The position numbers were made by a program, and so were the translations under genes. DNA of 60,000 nucleotides from Nematostella vectensis (taxonomy: Eukaryota; Cnidaria; Anthozoa; Actiniaria; Edwardsiidae): NCBI RefSeq assembly GCF_932526225.1, contig NC_064038.1:9177070-9237069 (forward strand), written 5' to 3'. The notes beneath the pieces are model-generated. The model did not search any database. It was not told the DNA's origin and saw only the letters and a program-made list of their open reading frames with translations. This document shows positions 1 to 11,800 of this stretch, in pieces; the stretch's first letter is position 1; every line of letters starts with the position of its first letter.

Positions 1-3000
1 AGATGGTGGTAGAAACACCCTGATCCCCCTTGATAGGGAGATGGTGGTAGAAACACCCTGACCCCCCTTGATAGGGATGAGATGGTGGTAGAAACACCCT
101 GACCCCCCTTGATAGGGATGAGATGGTGGTAGAAACACCCTGACCCCCCTTGATAGGGAGATGGTGGTAGAAACACCCTGACCCCCCTTGATAGGGATGA
201 GATGGTGGTAGAAACACCCTGACCCCCCCTTGATAGGGATGAGATGGTGGTAGAAACACCCTGACCCCCCTTGATAGGGATGAGATGGTGGCATAAACAC
301 CCTGCTCCCCCTTGATAGGGATGAGATGGTGGCATAAACACCCTGACCCCCCTTGATAGGGATGAGATGGTGGTAGAAACACCCTGACCCCCCTTGATAG
401 GGAGATGGTGGTAGAAACACCCTGATCCCCCTTGATAGGGATGAGATGGTGGCATAAACACCCTGATCCCCCTTGATAGGGAGATGGTGGTAGAAACACC
501 CTGATCCCCCTTGATAGGGATGAGATGGTGGTAGAAACACCCTGACCCCCCTTGATAGGGAGATGGTGGTAGAAACACCCTGATCCCCCTTGATAGGGAT
601 GAGATGGTGGCATAAACACCCTGATCCCCCTTGATAGGGATGAGATGGTGGTAGAAACACCCTGACCCCCCTTGATAGGGAGATGGTGGTAGAAACACCC
701 TGATCCCCCTTGATAGGGAGATGGTGGTAGAAACACCCTGATCCCCCTTGATAGGGATGAGATGGTGGTAGAAACACCCTGATCCCCCTTGATAGGGATG
801 AGATGGTGGTAGAAACACCCTGATCCCCCTTGATAGGGATGAGATGGTGGTAGAAACACCCTGATCCCCCTTGATAGGGATGAGATGGTGGTAGAAACAC
901 CCTGACCCCCCTTGATAGGGATGAGATGGTGGCATAAACACCCTGACCCCCCTTGATAGGGATGAGATGGTGGTAGAAACACCCTGACCCCCCTTGATAG
1001 GGAGATGGTGGTAGAAACACCCTGATCCCCCTTGATAGGGATGAGATGGTGGTAGAAACACCCTGACCCCCCTTGATAGGGAGATGGTGGTAGAAACACC
1101 CTGATCCCCCTTGATAGGGAGATGGTGGTAGAAACACCCTGATCCCCCTTGATAGGGATGAGATGGTGGCATAAACACCCTGATCCCCCTTGATAGGGAG
1201 ATGGTGGTAGAAACACCCTGATCCCCCTTGATAGGGAGATGGTGGTAGAAACACCCTGATCCCCCTTGATAGGGATGAGATGGTGGCATAAACACCCTGA
1301 CCCCCCTTGATAGGGATGAGATGGTGGTAGAAACACCCTGATCCCCCTTGATAGGGATGAGATGGTGGCATAAACACCCTGACCCCCCTTGATAGGGAGA
1401 TGGTGGTAGAAACACCCTGACCCCCCTTGATAGGGAGATGGTGGTAGAAACACCCTGATCCCCCTTGATAGGGATGAGATGGTGGCAGAAACACCCTGAC
1501 CCCCCTTGATAGGGATGAGATGGTGGCATAAACACCCTGATCCCCCTTGATAGGGATGAGATGGTGGCATAAACACCCTGATCCCCCTTGATAGGGAGAT
1601 GGTGGTAGAAACACCCTGACCCCCCTTGATAGGGATGAGATGGTGGCATAAACACCCTGACCCCCCTTGATAGGGAGATGGTGGTAGAAACACCCTGACC
1701 CCCCTTGATAGGGATGAGATGGTGGTAGAAACACCCTGATCCCCCTTGATAGGGATGAGATGGTGGCATAAACACCCTGACCCCCCTTGATAGGGATGAG
1801 ATGGTGGTAGAAACACCCTGATCCCCCTTGATAGGGATGAGATGGTGGCATAAACACCCTGACCCCCCTTGATAGGGAGATGGTGGTAGAAACACCCTGA
1901 CCCCCCTTGATAGGGAGATGGTGGTAGAAACACCCTGATCCCCCTTGATAGGGATGAGATGGTGGCAGAAACACCCTGACCCCCCTTGATAGGGATGAGA
2001 TGGTGGCATAAACACCCTGATCCCCCTTGATAGGGATGAGATGGTGGCATAAACACCCTGATCCCCCTTGATAGGGAGATGGTGGTAGAAACACCCTGAT
2101 CCCCCTTGATAGGGATGAGATGGTGGCATAAACACCCTGATCCCCCTTGATAGGGAGATGGTGGTAGAAACACCCTGACCCCCCTTGATAGGGATGAGAT
2201 GGTGGCATAAACACCCTGACCCCCCTTGATAGGGATGAGATGGTGGCATAAACACCCTGACCCCCCTTGATAGGGATGAGATGGTGGCATAAACACCCTG
2301 ATCCCCCTTGATAGGGATGAGATGGTGGCATAAACACCCTGACCCCCCTTGATAGGGAGATGGTGGTAGAAACACCCTGACCCCCCTTGATAGGGATGAG
2401 ATGGTGGCATAAACACCCTGATCCCCCTTGATAGGGAGATGGTGGCATAAACACCCTGATCCCCCTTGATAGGGATGAGATGGTGGCATAAACACCCTGA
2501 CCCCCCTTGATAGGGATGAGATGGTGGTAGAAACACCCTGACCCCCCTTGATAGGGAGATGGTGGTAGAAACACCCTGATCCCCCTTGATAGGGATGAGA
2601 TGGTGGCATAAACACCCTGACCCCCCTTGATAGGGAGATGGTGGTAGAAACACCCTGATCCCCCTTGATAGGGATGAGATGGTGGCATAAACACCCTGAC
2701 CCCCCTTGATAGGGAGATGGTGGTAGAAACACCCTGATCCCCCTTGATAGGGATGAGATGGTGGTAGAAACACCTTGACCCCCCTTGATAGGGATGAGAT
2801 GGTGGTAGAAACACCCTGATCCCCCTTGATAGGGATGAGATGGTGGCATAAACACCCTGACCCCCCTTGATAGGGATGAGATGGTGGTAGAAACACCCTG
2901 ACCCCCCTTGATAGGGAGATGGTGGTAGAAACACCCTGACCCCCCTTGATAGGGATGAGATGGTGGCATAAACACCCTGATCCCCCTTGATAGGGATGAG

Positions 3001-3127
3001 ATGGTGGTAGAAATACCCTGATCCCCCCTGATAGGGATGAGATGGTGGTAGAAACACCCTGATCCCCCTTGATAGGGAGATGGTGGTACAAACACCCTGA
3101 TCCCCCTTGATAGGGAGATGGTGGTAG
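1..3127. repeat. Minisatellite, 38/41-bp unit, about 78 copies
   Basis: Direct repeats fill the first 3.1 kb. The unit is 38 bp, or 41 bp when an extra ATG trinucleotide is present, with the core GATGGTGGTAGAAACACCC. Two binary variants alternate irregularly: TAGAAA/CATAAA, and GATCCCCC/GACCCCCC. The array enters from outside the window, so its origin is not visible. Each unit holds a pyrimidine run followed by TTGATAG, which looks like a weak 3' splice site. If gene 1 starts upstream, this lies in one of its introns. No coding potential is credible. Confidence 0.95.
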
Positions 3128-3992
3128 TTACCCCTGACTCCCCTTACCAGTATTGGTTACCCATGACTCTCGTTCCCAGGCAGAGATTGTTTTTTACCCG
3201 TGACCCCCCTCCCAGGCAAAGGCTTTTGGTTACCCCTAAACCCCCCTTCCCAGGCAGGTTGTTTTATTTACCCCTGACCCCTCTCTTCCTATAGGGAGAG
3301 TTCCGACAGTGTTGGTTTTGACCATAGTCTCAAAACCTCTTCCTAGAGAGTGTATGTGTTTGAGTGTATGTAGTCTTGTGTTTCTTCTTTAAGAGGGGGT
3401 TTGTTGGTTTGAGCCTGTGCAGCAAGCAGCTTAGGCTATGCATGAGCATGAGAGCGGTTTCTCTCCCTTTATTCTAGACTCTTTCAAGACGTGCTGCTTT
3501 AAGTTGATTATTCAGATCTCTCTAGACATTTAACTCTTTAGGCAAGTTAAGGTTCTATTTGACCCTTCATTTCAGAACATTGTTTTGTAAGACTTGTAAG
3601 ACTTTGTAAGAGAAATGCTAGAGCACTTCCATAAAGTGCTACCTAACGTGCAGTCCAACTGAGCATCGAACAGACTTTTCTTGATATACAAACCAAATAA
3701 CCCCCTTAATGCGGCTGACCGCGGCAGACAGAACCGCTGTTTGCAGAAAAAATCTTGGACACAGTCGCCGGGCTTTTGCCACTGAAAAAGTTGCAAAAGT
3801 TTAGTCATCACTGTATCTGCTAGACTCCCTCTCAAGACTTGCTGTTTCAAGTTGACTATTAATGGATAGACAATTGCCTTTTGGGCGAGTGAAGGTTCAA
3901 TTTGACCCCCCATATAAATGTTCCATAAGACTTTGAGAGATTCTAGAGCAATGCCATAAAGTACTCCCTAACCTTTCTTCTGTGTTTTCCAG
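3128..3992. other. Non-coding flank with a diverged direct repeat
   Basis: From 3128 to about 3290 the sequence repeats short C-rich blocks of the form TTACCCCTGACCCCC, decayed relatives of the adjacent array. A diverged pair of direct copies of about 145-160 bp follows, at about 3490-3652 and 3834-3978. Both contain AAGTTGA, a GGTTC..TTTGACCC block and a CCATAAAGT block. They may be remnants of a transposon. I see no exon here with a phase fitting the exon at 3993. Confidence 0.5.
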
Positions 3993-5816
3993 CTTGTTGC
4001 CAGATCTGCACCGAGACCCAAGCTCTGTCAGGATGGCATTGATGCAGTTTGTGTCTCATCTTTCTATGATACCTGCCCCTCCTGCCGGTTCCCTTGCCCT
4101 AGTGAGTATCAGTACTTACTTAACAGTGTTATTATTCCCCCAGATCATGCCAAGAAATATGTTTTTATTACAGTATACATGCATGTCTCAGGCATGCACA
4201 TTTTCTCTGTCACAGAGTGTCATGAGCAACTTTCGTAATATCAGTTCATGATATGCTGATACATCATCTCTTTGCACGCAATAGTGTTAAGTGTTGTTTA
4301 AGAATATTGTATTTTTTAGGAATTTTGTCTAAATAGTGTGAGCCACGTTATTAAGCCATCAGAAGACCCAGGTAAGTGGAATAAAGTATTAGGCGTATAA
4401 TTTTTTTTATTGCTGAAAACTGTTTGTTTGTTGGTTTCATCAATTTCTATTGTTTTTGGGGGATATTCTTAGTTGTAGATCTAGCTTCTTGCTGAACTAA
4501 AAATATCTTCTTTGGTTAGGGCATGCTGCCCCCCCTCCCCCCCCCCCCAAAAAAAAAAAACTTTTATGCCCTTCCACGAACTAACCAAAAATATGGGCTG
4601 GGTGGGGGATGAATTGGAGAGGAAAATTCTGTATGGCATTTTTGGCACATGTCAGTTTGGCCTAGGCAGAAAAAGAGAGGAGTTTAAACTGCTAAACCCT
4701 CACCCTAGATCTACTAATGATTCTATGCATTTGTTATCAGAGAGCCGAGTGGTAGACATGGACCTCCATCTTCCTTTCCTGTGTTTCTCTATTGGTGACA
4801 TTCTCCTCATCATCAGCTGTATCTTGTCGCAGCAGAGGCTCATCTTTATGTCATCGCGGTACTCACTGCTTACCATCGTCATAGAGGTGATTTGTCACTT
4901 TTTCACATCATCACCACTATCATCATCATCAATATCATCGGCAGCAGCAGCATAGCACAGTAGGAACCACCAATGGCATCAAACACAATTAGCAATATGA
5001 TATTAGCATAAAGCATAAGAAATATTGAGATTACTATCAACATTGTTGACGCAAACACCATCTCTCTTCTCTTCTACATTTATCCTCAGCAGCAGTATAA
5101 GGCATCATTAGCACCAAACATCATGGTTATAAATCACTGTTAGAATAAACATCACAACCATCAGCAACATTATGACTACATTATCACAACCATCATCAAC
5201 ATCACCATCACAACTCAGTTATTAAAACTTGCATCACCATAAAAAAACTTACCCTTGTATCATTTCGTCCCTACATAAAAACTTGTTCTTTTTAGAGTAT
5301 ATTTACATTCATTCAGCCACTGACGTGGAGTTGGACCTATGTCCCCGTGTTGCCGAGGTAAATTTATGCTACTTAAATGCAGATAAGCTGCTCCTTTATT
5401 TTTGTTTTACAATTGAGAATATGATGATCTTTTTTAAAGGAATATGAATTCAAACATCAGGCATTGCGAACATGGATCTTCAAAATCAGCTTTATTCGAA
5501 TTAGAAAATTAGCTATGTTAACAAAAATCAAAATAAAATGCCCGTAGGTGCACGCTTTTGGCTTTGAGGTCCCTGACTAGAATAACTGTCCCAATTAAGT
5601 TCTTTATACGTCTTTTATGTTAATATGTTGTCTGAGTTACTTGTTTTAATAAGTCGGTGGAAATGGATACAATAGACCCTTAGTTTGCTGATTTTCTTTT
5701 TAACTTTTTTACTTAACAGCAACCTTCTAGATCTAGTCGAGGCCCCGGGTGCCTACATCATGGGATGTCACATCCGTCATAAGACACAGATTGAAACAGC
5801 AATGAACAATGACGAG
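3993..5816 (+). CDS. Gene 1 exons 1-5: central DENN (cDENN) region
   Basis: Joined, the five exons give about 155 residues. The third exon reads SRVVDMDLHLPFLCFSIGD, then QQRLIFMSSRYSLLTIVIE. The fourth reads FIQPLTWSWTYVPVLP, and the fifth gives LLDLVEAPGAYIMGC. These are the hallmark cDENN elements: a strand carrying the 'RLIF.SS.YSLLT' core, the 'P..W...YVPVLP' turn and the 'LL.AP..Y..G' segment. Phases (1 nt lead, then 0, 1, 0, 2, 0) all agree. The fragment begins in mid-domain, so uDENN must lie on earlier exons that I could not find. Confidence 0.88.
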
Positions 5817-8800
5817 GTAATGCGTGACGTTCTATTGTAATGCGTGACGTCCTGATGTAATAGGTCGATGTAATGTGTGAAGTCCTGATGAAATGGGTGA
5901 CGTCCTGATATAATGCGTGGCGTCCTGAGATAATATGTGACCTCCTGAAGTAATGCGTGACGTCCTGAAGTAGTGCGTGACGTCTTGATGTAATGCTCGA
6001 CATGCCCAATGCTTAAAGACCAAGATATTTTAATGACATTGTCAATTTCAATGGTGACGTTTCATTCGCCATGCTGTGACGTCATTTTGCCTCTGTCTTT
6101 ATTACTATTAGTGGTCCACCAACATAATTTTTGCCCCATTTCAGATGGCTGACATCATCATCGCAGATATTGATGAAGGCTTAGTCAACATGGGGCGTGA
6201 CGTCAAAGTTCATCGCATTCCAGCTTACATCGGGGAATTCTTTAAATTTAGGCAAGTCGTTGCCATAAAAATGCCTTTAGCGCTAACTGTCTACCTTCTT
6301 CAATCCTCCACTATGTCTTCTCCCTCCCCCTTTTTTACTGTTTCATCTGCGCTCTTTCTTGAACTCTGAAATTACTTGCAATTTCTTTTTCAGGATGAAG
6401 AAAGCGCCGATCCATTTTGATTTGCTACTATCTAATCGGTAAGAAAACTTGTTTTTCCAATCCTCCTTTATTCTTTAATCTACTGTAATTCCTTGATGCT
6501 TTCTGCAGTCCAGCGTTTGAGAGTTTGTCGGAAGTGAAGAAAGAACGAGAACGTTTCAACAGGGATTTTCACCAGCTTGTGTTAGCAGGTGGGTTACTGC
6601 AGAATATGGCACATTATCAAGGCGAGTCGAGTTACAATAACGAGTACCAGGCGAGTCAAATTACAGTAACGAGTACCAGGCGAGTAGAGTAACAATAACG
6701 AGGACCAGGCGAGTCAAATTACAGTAACGAGTACCAGGCGAGTAGAGTAACAATAACGAGGACCAGGCGAGTCAAATTACAGTAACGAGTACCAGGCGAG
6801 TAGAGTAACAATAACGAGGACCAGGCGAGTCAAATTACAGTAACGAGTACCAGGCGAGTAGAGTAACAATAACGAGGACCAGGCGAGTCAAATTACAGTA
6901 ACGAGTACCAGGCGAGTCGAGTTACAATAACGAGTAGCAGGCGAGTCAAATTACAGTAACGAGTACCAGGCGAGTAGAGTAACAATAACGAGGACCAGGC
7001 GAGTCAAATTACAGTAACAAGTACCAGGCGAGTCGGGTTACAATAACGAGTAGCAGGCGAGTCGAGTTTTAATAACGAGTACCAGGCGAGTCGAGTTACA
7101 ATAACGAGTTCCAGGCCAGTCAACCAGGCGATTACTACAATATTTTTCTTATTGTTTTTCAGCGACAATGGAAATGATGGCACGCATTCTAGGGTGAGTA
7201 CACTGATATTAATTTCTTAGGCGGAATTCTACATATTTGTCAATGAGACTGAATCATCTAGTTTATATCATAATTATATTTTATTCCTCTTTTTAGCGAT
7301 ATGTCCTCGTATACAGTCCAAGAAGAGGTAAAACACTCATTTCATTTTCCCCTTCATAGTTCTGTGTCAATATTTCTGTCTCTTTGAAGTGCTGTTGTTT
7401 TTGTTAATCGCTGATCTTTTTCTCTTTTTACTTTATGCCTGGATAGCTCTACTTTGATTTGGATGCTTTCATCGAGTCGAAACCTTCAGAGGATCAGCCA
7501 TTCTACAGAGAGGTACGGGGCATTCTATTAAAGTTGGTTCTCACTTAGACGTAAGCGCAAGCGCAACGTACGTTATTCTCCGATTCTCACTGGAACGCAA
7601 GCGCAAGAACCAGCGCAAGAGATGGCAACTGCTTGATTTTCTTGCGATTGCGCTTATGTTTAACCGATTCTAACTTGTGTTGCGCTTACGCTTGCGCTTG
7701 CTTCCTAGTAAAACCAGCCTTTAAGAAGCTCAGCCAAATGGGAACTTTCTTTTAATGGAATAAAGCCTCTTCAAATCGTTCCTTGTCCATTTCTAAATTT
7801 TGTGACAGGAAGGCTCTGTAACAGCGTTGAGCTGGGAATAGAAAATATGTGTTGTGTTGTCAACAAGGCCACATAAAAAAGGTTTCGTTTCTGGTCGCGA
7901 TTTCTTCCTCGTTAGCATGCGCGCCAATTGATTTTGTTTTTGTATATTTTTTCAATGCATGTCCGCCATCTCAAGTCATAAAACAGATTTTGCGTGTTAA
8001 ATAATGGCTCATATAGTCATACAATTTTACTGCAGTGTAAGGGTTTCCAAGCGCAGCTTTCGATTTGTGGTATACTTGGAAGTTTATCTTTTGACATTTC
8101 TTGTCGAAGACGCCAAAATTCAAAACTTGCATGATCTCTAGTGGTTTTACAGAGACAGACTGAAAACAAAGTTGCATGCGGCACAAATTCCGGAGGCGGG
8201 CGGCGACCAGAAACGAAAATATTTTTTATGTGGCCTAATACCTATGCCTATGCCGCAGTAACGACACGTTACAGCAGTATTATTTGACACTGTTGAATGA
8301 CATCGCGATTAACGACGCGTTACGGTGGTATTGTGTGACACCTGTTAAATGACATGCACATTTTAGCCAGCAGTTACACTCGACTGCGTCAAGAGTCAAA
8401 TAAGTGTCTTAAGCTAGCATTATAAGTGATTTTTGTGAAGTCTGAGATACCCTTAAGGCATCCTGGTGAGATTGGTTCATTGTTGACTACACTAGTTTTA
8501 TAAAATTCCCGTCTAGGTGGTGGAAGACGGATAAAATGAATAATGCGTGTTTGGTACTATCTTCTCCTTTCAATGGAGCCACGTAGTTTCCTGCATTGTA
8601 AACGATGTGATTTATACTAGATTACGACAAAGATGTAGTCAAACAAAAACCTTATTGCTATACCAGGGACACACTGTCAACGTTTGTGTTTCGTAGAAAA
8701 ACTCGGGTTCCAGATCGTATTCATAACATCTATTTCTCTAAATATTGTGCAGTACTCAAATGATTTGGTTGGGAGCCCCGCCATAAGGCAGGGCAACAAA

Positions 8801-11800
8801 AAATTAGTTTATAGACTCATTATGTTGTTCTCCTCCACGGAAATCTTTAGTAAAAGGCGAAAGATTTTTGCGCTCTGAAGGAAAACCAGAGTGACTCATG
8901 AACTGTTCGTCAGAAGCAAGTCATGATTTACAGTGATGCTGTCCATGTGGGATGTCTTAAGTTCAACTTGAGCATGCGCGTATAATACTAAATATGACGT
9001 CATGAAAAAATCACATCAAACGTTTCAAGGGTCAATTATTATTTTTGTGTTTATTACAGCTTTGCAAGACACACGCATTTTCAAGTTTTCTAGATAGTCG
9101 CTTGTTACATCCAGAAAAGAGGGACTATTTTGCTGCTGTAAGCGAGAAATTGAAACCCCAACCAAGGTAATGCTGGTGTGATATTTGTTGAAACCCCGAT
9201 TTCATAATCCATCGTTTGGACATTAAAATATCGAAAAATAGATTCAAAGTTTAAACTAAATTTAAGAGCATTTCTTTTTACAGCTCGCGACGAATATAAT
9301 TTCAATGAAATATTGTCAATAACGTATTAGACTTTATTCTTAGATTGTTATTTTTAATTTTTTTCTTGCGAATAAACCGTTCTATTTTTAATTATAAACA
9401 ATAACAAGTGGTGTGGTTGATCGACATTCTTTAATAAACCACTTCATTTCGACCCTATATGCCCTTTGGAATCTTAGTCCTCGTTTATCTTCCAGGCCAG
9501 GTCCTTTGCGCAAGCGCAGTTCATCTTCATCTCGGTCGCCTGTGCTCTCGGTGACTGACGGGATTGCTGTGCAGAGTAGCTCCACAGAGTCCGTGCAGCC
9601 GACCTTGATTTTACCACCATTCACGGCCACGGGATTACATACAGGTATAACTTCTATACAGTGGAACCTTCATATAACGGACAACCCAGGCCCGGGAAAT
9701 GTGTCCTTAAAGGTGTTTTCTTTATGAGGTTTACTTTTACCCCATGTACTGTTGACTGAAGAGTTTGAAATAATGACCTGCAATTGTTAAACCCTCCATT
9801 TTATGAGGGTTCCATTGTTCCAAGTTTATTGGTGATATTTTTCCTGCAACATATTAAGTCTTGGAATACTTGGATAATATGTCGCAAAATATCATCAGTT
9901 GCTTAGCTTGCAATAACAAAGGTGTAGCAGGCCGCGAACTATGGGGAGAGGGGAGGGGGTACATAAACATAAAGAAAATATTTGTGGGGGGGCGGGGGCA
10001 GATACGCCCCTACTGGTCTTATAATTTTTGAAAATATATATATATATTTTAGGGGGGAGGGGCTGAGGTGGGACGTGCCCCCCCCCCTTCTACTGCCCTT
10101 AATAATACAAACTCGTTAACACGGACAATATTAAGAGTATTAAGATAAACTTAGCAGCATAGCGCGTATGCAATTGGTTAGTTCTGGAACATGTCTAACG
10201 GGACTTTCCTAGGATGAGGTACTAATACAATTTTTTTCACTAATGTTTGAGGTCCTTTCTCTTTTCCTTGACGCATGTGATACACATATAAAAAGAAAAT
10301 GTGTACGACCCAACTTGTCCCGTTCATTTGGGTTCTAAATTGGGTTCTTCCTTTTAGGAAGTTTCTACGATGACTGTTTAGCCGTGTTATCAGGCAAGAT
10401 CAAGGTTTGTTCCACCAGCATTCTTTGCTTCATTCTCCACTCCCCCTTATTATCACTATCACTATCACTATCACTATCACTATCACTATCATTATTATTA
10501 TTATTTTATTTTTTGCTGTTTTCACATCGAACCGGGTTTCGTTAGTAAGCGCGCTATTGTGTGTGTTTGTAGTTTCGTTGGTAGTTTAGAAGATGGTTAT
10601 TTTTTTTGTGTGCATTGGATAGAAAAAGTTTCTAGGTGGGTCTAGTGACCTATTACAAGAGCAATTTGTGTCGATTTAACTCCTCTGGACCCCACCTTGC
10701 TTTTTTCTCTCACCACGTCCCTGGTAGGATGGTGACATAGGTAATTTTGTTCTGTTTTGTGTCGTTCCAGGAACCTGAACTCAAATCCTCTAGTCTGCTT
10801 GCCAGTTATCTCTATCTACGAGGCATGTTCAACGTCGCGAGGGGCAACAAAATTGAGGTTAGACTTTCGTGCGTTTTATTACAGTAGAGAACATTAAGGT
10901 GTTCATCGACAGGGAATAAATGTATGACGACAGCGCACCTACGTTTAGGTGACGATACACCGACAATAAATGGGACCCTAAAAGCCGCCCCACAAACAGG
11001 CGATTTTATGGATAGTATGCTGACAATTAATATGTGCCCCCCGACTCATCGCCGACAAATGGTCGACTTTACCGACGGCATGGATATGCTGGAAATGAAT
11101 CAATACTGAGTTGAGGTTTTAGGTTTAACGCCTTTTATTGAGATTTCGAACGCCATTTTTTGCCGCACCAAAAATATGTATGACGGGGATCTAACTTGTT
11201 TCCTAAAAGTTATTCGCTTCTGATATGAAGGATGTCATTACTCAACCTTTCAAATGCTAGAGTTTTAAGATGAAAATTGCTCCCTTTAGGGTGCGTAGTG
11301 TGTGTGCCTCTAGGGGATTCCCACACGAGTTTTTTTTATTGTGTCTTCGTGTTCTATGTACTTAGGCTCTTGAAGACTTCTTTGCCGTGTCGAGATGGAA
11401 CGTGCAGCTCTTCCCGCATGAGTGAGTATTAAAATCCATCTGGAATTCTGGAAGTCCATTGATATAAAAAAGCTGAGATCCTCCACACACTTTTCCTTAG
11501 CCGGTCAGGACAAAAAAAAAACGAACACATTACGACTCGCTGTTCTTTGCTAGAGTTGTTCGAGAGGTCGTGTCCAGTCTTTCTGTAGCTGAGGAGAAAG
11601 AACTGCAGAGCAAAAGCTTCTACAGGAAAACAAGTACCATGAAACAAACAAGAAAGGTGAGAGCTTTTATACGAACCTTGTGCTTGGGTTTCCTGTGGTT
11701 TTGTTATGATAATGATACGATAGCCGTTTTGCTTGAGTTCCTTTTACTGTTTTACATTTCTAATCACAGCATGACTTATTTTGGTGGCTTTTGTTTCGCA

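Noticed and set aside
1-3127. CRISPR-like array of direct repeats
   Set aside because: There are no unique spacers, units are contiguous, and the setting is an animal gene.
3572-3913. Minus-strand frame of 113 codons
   Set aside because: It overlaps a diverged non-coding direct repeat and has no domain or splice support.
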